This document shows positions 44,428-54,334 of a stretch of DNA of 64,000 nt, one piece after another; the first letter of the stretch is position 1, and the number at the start of each line of letters is the position of its first letter. The position numbers were made by a program, and so were the translations under genes. Below the pieces are notes generated by a model. It was not told the origin of the DNA and did no database searches. It was given only the letters and a program-made list of their open reading frames with translations. The DNA comes from an uncultured Aquimarina sp. (GTDB lineage: Bacteria; Bacteroidota; Bacteroidia; Flavobacteriales; Flavobacteriaceae): contig CANMLG010000057.1 of NCBI GenBank assembly GCA_947498765.1, positions 1 through 64,000 of the forward strand, read 5' to 3'.

Positions 44428-44794
44428 AAATAATCGGAGGTTTATTCATAAATATTCAATGTGCAGTTTTTTGCTTGACTGTTATATTATGGGCAAATAC
44501 ACCAGCCTTGCAAGTAATTGTATTAATCTATAATTAATATTATTATATGGGTTAAAACCTAACTCATATGTATAAAATAAGTTATTTTTTCATTTTTTAA
44601 CCACATTTAATTAAAAATTCTACTATATAATCATAGACTATAATTTTTTTGCATAACAAAAAATTATAGTCTATGATTATGCTCACTTCTTTATTTTCAT
44701 TATTGTAAAAAAACATTTAGTAAAGGTAAATTCAAATCAGTAGCTGTATAAAAAGGATATATAGTATTTTTATAATCAAATCTCATTATTCTTT
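44428..44794. other. Divergent intergenic region
   Basis: A 367-bp AT-rich region between the hybrid regulator and the AddB-like gene. It holds the long hairpin at 44627-44680. Clear TAnnTTTG promoter boxes were not found. Confidence 0.5.
44627..44680. repeat. Perfect 23-bp inverted repeat (long hairpin)
   Basis: Arms 44627-44649 and 44658-44680 are exact reverse complements around an 8-nt loop (TGCATAAC). The T and A runs lie beside the loop, not after the stem, so it is unlike an intrinsic terminator. It may form a cruciform, be a transposon relic, or form an RNA structure. Confidence 0.9.
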
Positions 44795-47551
44795 ATGTTT
44801 TCTTTTTTAGATCAAGTTGTAACACATTTAATTAGCTTGAAACCTACTGATTTTAATCAGCTAGTGATCATATTACCTAGTCAACGTGCTGGACTTTTTT
44901 TAAAAAACAAATTGATACACGCCCTTTCGGGAGAAACTAGAATTTTACCCAAAATTATAAGTATTGAAACTTTTATTACAGAATTATCGGGTTTAGAAAC
45001 TACGGACAATAACGAAATTTTGCTCTTATTTTATGAAGCCTATGTAAAAAAATGTCCCGAAGATGAGCGAAAAGATTTTGAAAATTTTATGTCCTGGGGC
45101 CAAACCTTACTTCAGGATTTTAATGAAATTGATCGATATCTAGTAGATCACGACGCTTTTTTTAATTATTTATATTTCATTACCGATCAAAAGCACTGGT
45201 TTTTACAGGAAAACAAAACACATTTAATTGAAAATTACATTCAATTTTGGGAACGCCTACAATTATATTATAGTGCTTTTGCCAAAAAACTAAATAGTAT
45301 AGGAAAAGGATATCAAGGACTACAATACAGACAAGCGGCTAAAAACATTGAAACCTTTGCTACCGAAAGCCATCAAAATTTTCTATTTGTAGGCTTTAAT
45401 GCCCTAAATGCCGCAGAACAAAAAATTATAAAAACATTACTAAATGAAAATAAAGCACACTGCCTTTGGGATGCAGATACTTATTTTATTAATGACTATG
45501 ACCATGATGCCTCCTTTTTTTTAAGAAACATTAAAAAGGAATGGAAAGGAATTGATGCTATTGATCAAAGTTTACATCGTAGTTATGAAACCAAAAAAGA
45601 CATCCATATTACAGGAGTTCCAAAAAACATAGGGCAAGTAAAATATGTTGGACAATTACTTAAAAATTTTAGTGCCGAACAATTATCAAAAACAGCACTA
45701 GTACTTGCCGATGAAACTTTACTCCTACCTGTTTTAAGCTCCTTACCCGAAAATGTACAACATGTAAATGTTACCATGGGATTGCCTTTGAATCAACTCC
45801 CTTATGTAGCATTTATTAATCAACTTTTTAAGTTAAAAAACTCACTACAAACCTCCGATACATTTTACTACAAAGACCTTATTGCGTTAGTACAAAATCA
45901 TTTTACTAAAATACTTATAGGACACAACCTATGTGATCAGCTATACAATAGCATTATAAAAAACAACTGGGTATATATTAGTCAACAAATGCTCTTTGAA
46001 CACTTAGAGGCATCTAAAACAGCCTTTACAAAACCTTTATTTTCAACCTATAAAAATAACACACAATTAGTAACAGATCTGTATCAATTAACTCATGGAA
46101 TTTGCGAATATTATAAAGTCATTGATAATGTGGAACAACTTGGATACTCGCATAAATTTTTAATCGTTTTTGAAGAACTTCTCGAATTAGTTAGCAAACA
46201 CCCTAGTATAAACACACTTAAAGTAGTACAACAATTACTAAACGAAAAAATAAAAAACGAAAAAATTGATTTTCATGGGGAGCCCTTTAAAGGCTTACAA
46301 ATCATGGGAGTATTAGAATCTAGATGTTTGGATTTCGAAACGGTCATTCTTACATCAGTTAACGAAGGCATTTTACCCTCCGGAAAAAAAGGAAATTCTT
46401 TTATTCCTTATGATTTAAAAATAAACCTTAAACTACCTACTTTTAAAGAAAAAGATGCCATTTATGCGTATCATTTTTATCGTCTTTTACAGCGCTGTGA
46501 TACCGCCCATTTACTTTATAATACGGAAGTAGACGAATTTAATTCGGGTGAAAAAAGCAGGTTTATACAACAATTAGAATTAGAAACTCATCCCAATCAC
46601 CACATCACACATTCCATTGTTTCCACAAACAATGTCCCTAATTACACCCCTATAACAGAGATTGAGAAAGATATAAACGTCATTTCAAAACTAAGTCAAA
46701 TTGCTCAAAAAGGATTTTCGCCTTCTGCCTTAGGCGCCTATTTACGTGATCCTTTAAGCTTTTATGAACAATACATTTTAGGCGTTCGAGATAGTGAAGA
46801 AGTGGAAGAAGAAGTTGCCGCAAATACGCTAGGAACAGTAATTCATAATGTTTTAGAGAATTTTTACAAACCCTTAATTGATCGCCTTGTTACTGCTCAC
46901 GATATCCTTGAAATGCAAAAAAATATTCGGCAAGCCGTTGAAAAAGAATTTCAGATTACCTATGCTACCAATCAAATTAGTACTGGAATCAATTATATAA
47001 CATTAGAAGTAGCTATTGAATACATTACTAAATTTTTAAAATTAGAATTAGCACAAATTAAAGCAGGCAATGAAATACATATTGTTGCTATTGAAAGTGA
47101 TATTGCTACCAAAATAACGATTCCCGAACTAAACTTCCCTATTTCCATACGTGGAAAAGTAGATCGAGTAGATCGCTATAATGGACAACTCCGAATTGTA
47201 GATTACAAAACAGGGACCGTAAATGCCACTGATCTAAAAATTAGAGATTGGAATAGCCTTTTAATAGATGACAAACGCAGCAAAGCATTACAAATACTCA
47301 TGTATGCCTACATGTATTGTATAGATAACTCAATTACCGAATCTGTTCACGGAGGTATTATTTCATTTAAAAAACTAAACGATGGCTTTTTATCTTTTGG
47401 AAAACACCCCGAAAAAGGCAGAAATACAGATCCTGATATTACCCCGGAAATTTTTAAGGAATTTTTAGTGCAATTACAGCAATTAATCACTGAAATTTGC
47501 GATATAAGTATTCCTTTCGTAAAAAAAGAACCTAAGACATTTTTCAAATGA
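44795..47551 (+). CDS. AddB-like PD-(D/E)XK nuclease
   Basis: The 918-aa protein begins like AddB/RecB-family exonuclease subunits of Bacteroidota (LVIILPSQRAGLFLKNKL). It has a degenerate helicase-like middle and a C-terminal nuclease domain. There, FSPSALGAYLRDPLSFYE (about 645-662), LGTVIHNVLENFY (about 680) and the catalytic GKVDRVD ... IVDYKTG (about 790-808) are visible. The AddAB complex processes double-strand breaks for recombination. No AddA helicase gene is in the window. The stop overlaps the start of the next gene by 4 nt (ATGA). Confidence 0.87.
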   Translation: MFSFLDQVVTHLISLKPTDFNQLVIILPSQRAGLFLKNKLIHALSGETRILPKIISIETFITELSGLETTDNNEILLLFYEAYVKKCPEDERKDFENFMSWGQTLLQDFNEIDRYLVDHDAFFNYLYFITDQKHWFLQENKTHLIENYIQFWERLQLYYSAFAKKLNSIGKGYQGLQYRQAAKNIETFATESHQNFLFVGFNALNAAEQKIIKTLLNENKAHCLWDADTYFINDYDHDASFFLRNIKKEWKGIDAIDQSLHRSYETKKDIHITGVPKNIGQVKYVGQLLKNFSAEQLSKTALVLADETLLLPVLSSLPENVQHVNVTMGLPLNQLPYVAFINQLFKLKNSLQTSDTFYYKDLIALVQNHFTKILIGHNLCDQLYNSIIKNNWVYISQQMLFEHLEASKTAFTKPLFSTYKNNTQLVTDLYQLTHGICEYYKVIDNVEQLGYSHKFLIVFEELLELVSKHPSINTLKVVQQLLNEKIKNEKIDFHGEPFKGLQIMGVLESRCLDFETVILTSVNEGILPSGKKGNSFIPYDLKINLKLPTFKEKDAIYAYHFYRLLQRCDTAHLLYNTEVDEFNSGEKSRFIQQLELETHPNHHITHSIVSTNNVPNYTPITEIEKDINVISKLSQIAQKGFSPSALGAYLRDPLSFYEQYILGVRDSEEVEEEVAANTLGTVIHNVLENFYKPLIDRLVTAHDILEMQKNIRQAVEKEFQITYATNQISTGINYITLEVAIEYITKFLKLELAQIKAGNEIHIVAIESDIATKITIPELNFPISIRGKVDRVDRYNGQLRIVDYKTGTVNATDLKIRDWNSLLIDDKRSKALQILMYAYMYCIDNSITESVHGGIISFKKLNDGFLSFGKHPEKGRNTDPDITPEIFKEFLVQLQQLITEICDISIPFVKKEPKTFFK

Positions 47552-48399
47552 CCTTAACTATTCATAAAAACATCCCGTTAGTAGGCAAACACCAAAAACC
47601 TATTGTTACTGATTTTTTATTCCAAAAAAATGCGACAAAACTACCCGTACTTATTTTTTGTCACGGCTACAAAGGCTTTAAAGATTGGGGGCCTTGGCAA
47701 CTCATGCTAAAACAAATTGCTAGCCAAGGTTTTTTTATAGTAGCCTTTAATTTTTCGCACAATGGAGGTAGTATTGAACAACCTATTGATTTTCCCGATT
47801 TAGAGGCTTTTGGCAATGATAATTTTTCTATTCAACAAGACGATTTACAAGCTGTAATTGATGAAGTTACTGCTTCAAATTTTAAATTTAATGACTATGT
47901 GGACGTTAGTAATATTAATCTTATGGGGCATTCCCGAGGAGGCGGGGTAGTTACCATTAAAGCTTCGAACGAATTAAAGATTACTAAAATAATTACTTTG
48001 GCAGGAATTGCCTCCTACAATGATAGTTTACCTGCTAAACAAAAAATAACGCAATGGCGTAATGAAAGCGTACTTTATATTAAAAATGGGCGTACCAAAC
48101 AACAAATGCCTTTATATTATCAATTGTTCGAAGATTATCAAGCCAATCAATCCTCATTAGATATTTCTGCAGCAGCAAAAAAATTAACGATACCTCATTT
48201 AATTATCCACGGAAAACAAGATCCTACAGTACCGTTTAGTAAAGCTGAACTATTACACCAATGGAGCCCAAAAAGTAACCTAATTGCCTTAGATACAGAT
48301 CATGTTTTTGATGCCAAACACCCTTGGTTAAGCGATCAAATGCCCTCCGCTTTGGAACAGGTTACTAAAAGTGCACTCATTTTTTTATTAGAAAAATAA
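47548..48399 (+). CDS. Alpha/beta hydrolase
   Basis: The 283-aa cytosolic protein has an alpha/beta-hydrolase fold: oxyanion-region FCHGYKGFKDWG, nucleophile elbow GHSRGGG (Ser near residue 130), acid region IIHGKQDPTVPFSKAE, and His in LDTDHVFDAKHPW. This resembles dienelactone hydrolase or acyl-peptidase-like enzymes; the substrate is unknown. It overlaps the AddB-like gene and precedes the MATE gene by 3 nt, so the genes are cotranscribed. Confidence 0.85.
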   Translation: MTLTIHKNIPLVGKHQKPIVTDFLFQKNATKLPVLIFCHGYKGFKDWGPWQLMLKQIASQGFFIVAFNFSHNGGSIEQPIDFPDLEAFGNDNFSIQQDDLQAVIDEVTASNFKFNDYVDVSNINLMGHSRGGGVVTIKASNELKITKIITLAGIASYNDSLPAKQKITQWRNESVLYIKNGRTKQQMPLYYQLFEDYQANQSSLDISAAAKKLTIPHLIIHGKQDPTVPFSKAELLHQWSPKSNLIALDTDHVFDAKHPWLSDQMPSALEQVTKSALIFLLEK

Positions 48400-48402
48400 T
48401 AC

Positions 48403-49728
48403 GTGGAGTTAACTAGTTTTAAAAAAATTCACAACATTGCCGTTCCAGCTATTATTGCTGGTATTGCAGAACCCATTTTATCATCTACTGATGCTGCTAT
48501 TGTGGGTAATATTCCCTTAAATGCAAAAGCGTCTTTAGCTGCAGTGGGTGTAGTAGGTGCTTTTTTATCCATGCTCATTTGGATACTTGGTCAAACCAGA
48601 AGCGTTATTTCATCCATTATTTCACAATATTTGGGTGCTGGTAAATTAAAAGATATTGCCACACTTCCTGCGCAAGCTATTCTAATAAATATTGGATTAA
48701 GCATCATTGTTTTAATAAGCACTTATTTTTTTGCTCCCGATATTTTTAAACTTTTAAAAGCGGATGGCCAAATATTAGATTTTAGTTTAAAGTATTACAA
48801 TATTAGAGTTTGGGGGTTCCCTTTTACCTTATTTGTTTTTGCTGCTTTTGGTATTTTCAGAGGCCTACAAAACACCTTTTGGCCTATGATCGTTTCTGCC
48901 ATTGGTGCCTTATTAAACATTATACTAGATATCCTTTTTGTATATGGAATTGAAGATTATATCCCAGCCATGCATATCGAAGGAGCTGCTTGGGCTAGCC
49001 TAATTTCGCAAATAATTATGGCTATGTTGGTCTGTATTTTACTTGTTCGAAAAACATCTATTAGTTTTAAAATAGGCACAAAATTACATCATGAAGTGCC
49101 ACGGTTACTCAGCATGAGTGGCAACCTCTTTTTAAGAGCTATTTCATTAAATATTGCCTTACTTACTGCCGTTAGGGTTGCTACTGGCCTAGGAGACGCT
49201 TATATTGCAGCGCACGCTATCGCCATGAATATCTGGCTTTTTACTGCTTTTTTTATCGATGGTTATGCTTCAGCAGGAAATATATATGGCGGACGTTTAC
49301 TAGGTGCAAAAGATTATATTCAATTAAAACAGTTAGTCCACAAAGTAATGAAATATGGGCTCATTGTAGGCGGCTTACTTATGCTACTTGGAATAGCACT
49401 CTACAAACCTATTGGCTTACTTTTTACCAAAGAACCTGATGTGTTAATGGCTTTTTACACTATGTTTTTTATGGTAATTATTGTCCAACCTTGCAATGCT
49501 ATAGCCTTTGTATTAGATGGTGTTTTTAAAGGTTTGGGGGAAATGAAATACTTAAGAAACTTACTTTTCCTATCCACCTTTATAGGTTTTTTGCCCACTC
49601 TTTTTTTTACTCAATACTTTTCCCTAAAGCTTATTGGTATTTGGATCGCCTTAGGAGTCTGGCTTCTTTTTAGATCTATAGGCATGTATATTAAGTTTAA
49701 AAGGAAGTATATTAGCCTCAACACTTAA
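48403..49728 (+). CDS. MATE family efflux transporter
   Basis: The 441-aa inner-membrane protein has about twelve transmembrane helices in two similar halves, with MATE landmarks AVPAIIAGIAEPILSSTDAAIVG near the N-terminus (quoted in part: EPILSSTDAAIVG) and FGIFRGLQNTFWP. MATE proteins export cationic compounds using sodium or proton gradients. Initiation is at GTG 48403, three nt after the hydrolase stop; there is no ATG before the first helix. The substrate is unknown. Confidence 0.9.
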   Translation: MELTSFKKIHNIAVPAIIAGIAEPILSSTDAAIVGNIPLNAKASLAAVGVVGAFLSMLIWILGQTRSVISSIISQYLGAGKLKDIATLPAQAILINIGLSIIVLISTYFFAPDIFKLLKADGQILDFSLKYYNIRVWGFPFTLFVFAAFGIFRGLQNTFWPMIVSAIGALLNIILDILFVYGIEDYIPAMHIEGAAWASLISQIIMAMLVCILLVRKTSISFKIGTKLHHEVPRLLSMSGNLFLRAISLNIALLTAVRVATGLGDAYIAAHAIAMNIWLFTAFFIDGYASAGNIYGGRLLGAKDYIQLKQLVHKVMKYGLIVGGLLMLLGIALYKPIGLLFTKEPDVLMAFYTMFFMVIIVQPCNAIAFVLDGVFKGLGEMKYLRNLLFLSTFIGFLPTLFFTQYFSLKLIGIWIALGVWLLFRSIGMYIKFKRKYISLNT

Positions 49729-49753
49729 TTTCTTAAATAAAATTCATAAAAAA

Positions 49754-51592
49754 ATGAAGCTCTGGATCAATAAAAAAAGCATAGCATTATTTTTCATTAT
49801 TTATACTGCTTTTACTCAAGCTAATGCTCAAAATGAAACTTGGCTATTTAAATTGCCAGATAGCATTCCCCCAAAAGACAGAATTTGCTTTGCTTTGTAT
49901 ACCGTACACGAAAATACGTTAAAGCTTACCGCTCAATTTTACCCTATTAAAAATTACGAACCTTTTGAGGCTAGTTTACAACTAAAAGAAAATGGTAAAT
50001 GGGTAGACAAAGCTACCTCCAAAATTATTTATCCTGGCTATACCGCACCTTTTAGAATAGACAATTGGGACGACACAAAAACATATGAATATAGAGTAAC
50101 GCATAACAACAAGGCTTTTTACGAAGGAATCATACAAAAGAATCCTGTAAAAAAGGATGAAATTGTATTGGCTGCCTTTACCTGCAACTCTATTTATCCA
50201 AAATATGGTGGGGATATAGAACGTAATGATATTATTGAAAACATGAAGAAACTGAAACCCGATGTGCTCTTTTTTTCAGGAGATCAAGTATATGACCATA
50301 GCGAACATTATTTGTATTGGCTAAAGTTTGGAAGGGATTTTGGGGATATCATTAGAAATACACCCACCATTTGCTTACCCGATGATCATGATGTTGGACA
50401 AGCTAATTTATGGGGTGCCGGCGGTAAAAAAGGAAAGGCTAGAAATGGCGAAAGCGGCGGGTATTATATGCCTGTAGAATATGTAAAGGAAGTAGAACGT
50501 GCACAAACTTCGCACTTACCTGATCCCTACGACCCCACTCCCATAGAGCAAGGTATTGGTGTGTATTATACCGATTTAAAATGGGGAGGCATCAGCTTTG
50601 CTATTTTAGAAGACCGTAAGTTTAAAACAGGTCTTGAGGGTTATGTTAAAGATGAAACAAGCTATTTTCCAAAGATAACCGATGCAAATATTAATGATAA
50701 ACCCTTTAATGTAAAAGGAGCCACATTATTAGGCGAACGCCAATTAAAATTCCTTGAAGATTGGACTACAGATTGGGAAAATGCTGAAATGAAATCCGTG
50801 CTTTCACAAACCATATTTGCTATGGGAAACACTCATTCTGGTAAATACGACAAGCCCATTGGTTTAGATTTTGATACTAATGGTTGGCCTCAAGCTAAAA
50901 GAGACCAAGCCCTTTCGGTAATACGCAAAAGTTTTTCATGCATGATTGCTGGCGACCAACATTTGGGAACGGTAATTAAACATGGTGTTGATCACTGGAA
51001 TGATGCTGGATATTCGTTTTGCACACCTTCAATTGCTAATTTTTGGTTGCGTTGGTGGTCGCCCGAAAAAGCTGGTAAAAATCGCCAAAAAGGAGCTCCA
51101 GAGTATACTGGCGAATTCCTTGATGGATTCCAAAATAAAATAACCATGCATGCCACTGCAAACCCAACTATTCAGCATAAAAAAGGAGCGGGTAAATTAA
51201 CTACTACCGCTGCAGGCTTTGGTGTAATCCGTTACCATAAAAACAATAGAGAAATCACTTTTGAATGCTGGCCCAGAAATGTTGATATCACCAATCCTAC
51301 TAGTAAACAATACCAGGGTTGGCCTATAACTATATCTCAATTTGATAATTACAAAATTGATAAAGGTTATGAACTACCTACATTTAAAATGGCCAAAGCG
51401 AATCAAGTGGTTACTGTTATTAATGAAACTAATAATGACGTTGTGTCTTCTGTTAGAATACAAGGCTTCAAATACCAACCAAAAACTCAACAGAAAGGAA
51501 CTTTTAAAGTGATTATAGGCGAAGGAAATGTTGCTAAAAAGTTTACTTTCTCATCCTTGCTAAAGAACAAAAAAGTAGTTGCTGTAAAATAA
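49754..51592 (+). CDS. PhoD-like alkaline phosphatase/metallophosphatase
   Basis: The 612-aa protein has a signal peptide (about 1-25, ANAQ). An N-terminal beta domain (about 28-125) is followed by a PhoD-type catalytic domain with FTCNS (start of the metal site), FFSGDQVYDH (near 172), LPDDHDVGQ (near 208), AILEDRKF, and AGDQHLGT (near 398). PhoD enzymes release phosphate from mono- and diesters using Fe and Ca. It is the last gene of the AddB-hydrolase-MATE run, 25 nt after MATE. A strong terminator follows. The same window has a PhoX-like gene, which hints at organic phosphorus use. Confidence 0.85.
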   Translation: MKLWINKKSIALFFIIYTAFTQANAQNETWLFKLPDSIPPKDRICFALYTVHENTLKLTAQFYPIKNYEPFEASLQLKENGKWVDKATSKIIYPGYTAPFRIDNWDDTKTYEYRVTHNNKAFYEGIIQKNPVKKDEIVLAAFTCNSIYPKYGGDIERNDIIENMKKLKPDVLFFSGDQVYDHSEHYLYWLKFGRDFGDIIRNTPTICLPDDHDVGQANLWGAGGKKGKARNGESGGYYMPVEYVKEVERAQTSHLPDPYDPTPIEQGIGVYYTDLKWGGISFAILEDRKFKTGLEGYVKDETSYFPKITDANINDKPFNVKGATLLGERQLKFLEDWTTDWENAEMKSVLSQTIFAMGNTHSGKYDKPIGLDFDTNGWPQAKRDQALSVIRKSFSCMIAGDQHLGTVIKHGVDHWNDAGYSFCTPSIANFWLRWWSPEKAGKNRQKGAPEYTGEFLDGFQNKITMHATANPTIQHKKGAGKLTTTAAGFGVIRYHKNNREITFECWPRNVDITNPTSKQYQGWPITISQFDNYKIDKGYELPTFKMAKANQVVTVINETNNDVVSSVRIQGFKYQPKTQQKGTFKVIIGEGNVAKKFTFSSLLKNKKVVAVK

Positions 51593-51612
51593 GAATAGCT
51601 AATTAAGGTGTT

Positions 51613-51660
51613 ATAAGAATTAAAAAGCCTAAGCACGGACTTAGGCTTTTTAATTCTTAT
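51613..51660. terminator. Long bidirectional terminator
   Basis: A 21-bp perfect stem (51613-51633 with 51640-51660; core AAAAAGCCTAAG) has a 6-nt loop. It serves the PhoD-like gene and the convergent lipoprotein gene. Confidence 0.92.
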
Positions 51661-51663
51661 TTT

Positions 51664-52326
51664 TTACTTAATTGTATATGATTGTAGTCTTCTTTCAATC
51701 AAATGCTTGCTATCTGAAACAGTTGAATATTTTTTTAAAATTAGACCAATTCCAGGTGAGTAATAATCATTATCCTTACCTGGTAATCGTTTTGAATCTT
51801 TTAAATCTATGGCGTAAGTTTCCATATCTAAAGTTTTAAACTCTCCCGCTTCAGTCGTTATATCTCTAGCTTCTTCTTTTAATTCAGTAAACACCTCAAA
51901 TTCAACCCTCTCAGATCTAAAAATTTTATCATTCGTATTATTTACAAACAAAATCTCTCCTTTATCATTTATAAGACTACCTAGTGAATCTCTTAAAAAT
52001 TCATATTTAGTTCCATTGGGATTACAAAAAGCAATGCCTTTTTCATTCCCTGTAGTTTTTGTTCTAACTTTAAAAAAAGTTTCACCATCAATAATTTCTC
52101 TTGACAATACAGATACAGAATCCACTACATTAATATCCTCATAAGAATCCGTTTCTCTGTTACGTCTAAAACTTTTATATACCCAAGAATTCCCTTCTTT
52201 AAGTCCATAAAAACTTACAGGTGCTACTATTGATTTTTGATCCTCTAAACTGGATTCCTCAGCCTCACTATTCTTTGAACAAGAAACAATCAATACTAAA
52301 ATTAAAAAAAATGACACTTTTTTCAT
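51664..52326 (-). CDS. Lipoprotein of unknown function
   Basis: The 220-aa protein has a lipobox (LVLIVSC, Cys16, then SKNSEAEE). The rest is beta-rich, with SFYGLKEGNSWVYKSFRR near residue 40 and a closing YSPGIGLILKKYS, then IERRLQSYTIK. This outline (a 'complete, clear thickness' between W-V-Y and G-I-G-L) is typical of small flavobacterial lipoproteins with no assigned role. It stands alone on the minus strand. Confidence 0.75.
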   Translation of the reverse strand: MKKVSFFLILVLIVSCSKNSEAEESSLEDQKSIVAPVSFYGLKEGNSWVYKSFRRNRETDSYEDINVVDSVSVLSREIIDGETFFKVRTKTTGNEKGIAFCNPNGTKYEFLRDSLGSLINDKGEILFVNNTNDKIFRSERVEFEVFTELKEEARDITTEAGEFKTLDMETYAIDLKDSKRLPGKDNDYYSPGIGLILKKYSTVSDSKHLIERRLQSYTIK

Positions 52327-52495
52327 AATGTTGAATATGTTTAATTAACAACATTAGAACGATTTTTAAGCGTTTATAATTGTTCTTTGTCGAGTTGTGT
52401 TATAGTTACCTTTTTGTTAAAAAAACTTCATTGATTATATCTTCAACAATAAATATTCAAGACCAATTTTATCAAGCAAATCGTATAACTACTCT

Positions 52496-54328
52496 CTAGT
52501 TTTTAACAAAATCTGCATCAGTTAAGGTTTTTATAAAGGCAACCAAATCCTTCTGCTCTAATTTGGTCAAATTTAAATTATCAAATGGAAGCGTCTGATT
52601 GGGTAAATTAATTCCAATACCTTGTCCTCCTCCTCTATTATAAAAATCCACCACTTCTTCCAATGTATTATACACTCCGTTGTGCATGTATGGAGCTGTT
52701 AAAGCAGCATTTCGAAGCGTTGGTGTTTTAAAAAAGTGTTTCCGCTGTGATGTTTTAAACTGGTTATACCTTCCTAAATCTGTTGATATTTTAGCATTTA
52801 TGCTATCATTTTTTATAGGTACTCCTATAGCTTCTAATTCAGTATCAGAAAAATTTGGTGGTACTGTCCCATTAAATACTGGTGCAAAATGGCAGGTAGC
52901 ACACAAAGCTTTACCCATAAATAAATTAAATCCATTTTTTTCTGATGTAGTTAAGGTATTTTCCTCTCCTCTGATGTTTCTATCAAATTTAGAATCAAAT
53001 TTGTTCAAAGTTCTAATATAGGAAGCCATGGCGTGACGTATATTCATATCTGTCCCACCGCGGGTGTATAATGTATCAAAAGCCTTTTTGTAATATAGAT
53101 CCTTTTTTACCACATTTTCCAAATGCTTCAAATCGGCATTAAATTCTCCGTGATTGGTAACTACGCCAACAATTTGTCCTTCTAAACTACCCGCCCTGGC
53201 ATCAACAAAGAAGGATTGTTGTAACGCAGCATAAGTAATAGTAGGTGTATTTCGTTTTTGGTGCTCATCAAAAGTTTTTAGTCCATCAGTAAACGCTTTT
53301 TCTTTTACATGACAAGTAGCACAGGCCATAGTATTGGTGATAGACAATCTTTTATCGTTAAACAGCTTTTTACCAATAGCAATTTTTGTGTCTATATCAT
53401 TCATTTCAAAACGATAATCCGAAAAATATTTCATGTTAAAAGCCTCTTCCGAAAACAAGCTTTCTGCCTCATGATTTAAGGCAAGTGTTACATTAAATTT
53501 TACATCCCAATCCTTTTGTGTTTTAGCCATTAAAGCTAACTGAGTATTAATATGATCTTTTATAAACTGAAATCGATCAAAACTGTCAAAATCATGATGT
53601 AAAAAAGCTATTGAGGCTTGTATTTCCTTTTCCCACTCATCAATTAATTCGAGATCTGAAAAATTTTCTTTATACAGCACTAAAATATGTAGTATTTCTT
53701 GATATATCCAAGACGATTCTTCTAAGGACTGCCCTAAGGCTGGCGAATCAAAGCCAGTAATACCTGTTGTAGTAATCCTAGCTATTTGATTTCTAATCAA
53801 CCATAAAATATGGTAATTTTTAAATCTTAACTTTGTATTGTTATATAATAACTTAAGGCGGTTAGCTGTTTTTTTGGCTACTGTCTTTATCGCATCTAGA
53901 TCTTTTTCCTCTTCAAATAACAGCTCCTCTATTACTTGAAAACCAAAAGGATTTAAAATTTTTATATCAGTAGCATCCTCCTCCATTACTTTAATCAAAT
54001 TAGGCGCATTTAATGACGCATAATTATTCTTATCTATAAATGATAAAATAGGTTCGAGTGACTTAAAATTTTTTCTAGCCACTTTATAATGTGCTAGCAT
54101 GTTTTGATGCTTAGATTCTTCTACTAATTTATCTAAACTCTCGAATGCTTTTTTAAGTGTTTCTTTGTAACTAAACTCAAGTTTATCCAATGGTGTTAAC
54201 AAATCACTTTTTGTTACATACTCCCCTTCAGAACTAGTAGTTTTATTTTTATTACAATTGGTTAAAATAAACAAAAGACATGCACAAAATAGGCATGTCT
54301 TTTGTTTTAAAGAAATATAAAATCTCAT
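52496..54328 (-). CDS. Di-heme cytochrome c peroxidase with imelysin-like N-terminal domain
   Basis: The 610-aa lipoprotein (lipobox TNC, Cys25) has a helical N-terminal region (about 40-280). It contains NPFGFQVIEELLF with Gly129-x-Gln131-x-x-Glu134, like the imelysin GxHxxE motif with His replaced by Gln. The C-terminal half (about 300-605) is a MauG/CCP-type peroxidase with two heme c sites, CATCH near 334 and CATCH near 474, and APYMHNGVYNTLEEVV near the end. CCP enzymes reduce peroxide or oxidise a partner in the periplasm. It follows the PhoX-like gene by 6 nt, so the two probably act together. The imelysin link is inference. Confidence 0.85.
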   Translation of the reverse strand: MRFYISLKQKTCLFCACLLFILTNCNKNKTTSSEGEYVTKSDLLTPLDKLEFSYKETLKKAFESLDKLVEESKHQNMLAHYKVARKNFKSLEPILSFIDKNNYASLNAPNLIKVMEEDATDIKILNPFGFQVIEELLFEEEKDLDAIKTVAKKTANRLKLLYNNTKLRFKNYHILWLIRNQIARITTTGITGFDSPALGQSLEESSWIYQEILHILVLYKENFSDLELIDEWEKEIQASIAFLHHDFDSFDRFQFIKDHINTQLALMAKTQKDWDVKFNVTLALNHEAESLFSEEAFNMKYFSDYRFEMNDIDTKIAIGKKLFNDKRLSITNTMACATCHVKEKAFTDGLKTFDEHQKRNTPTITYAALQQSFFVDARAGSLEGQIVGVVTNHGEFNADLKHLENVVKKDLYYKKAFDTLYTRGGTDMNIRHAMASYIRTLNKFDSKFDRNIRGEENTLTTSEKNGFNLFMGKALCATCHFAPVFNGTVPPNFSDTELEAIGVPIKNDSINAKISTDLGRYNQFKTSQRKHFFKTPTLRNAALTAPYMHNGVYNTLEEVVDFYNRGGGQGIGINLPNQTLPFDNLNLTKLEQKDLVAFIKTLTDADFVKN

Positions 54329-54334
54329 AGTTTA

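Noticed and set aside
44627-44680. Long hairpin as an intrinsic terminator
   Set aside because: No gene ends nearby on either strand and the T-run is beside the loop, not after the stem.
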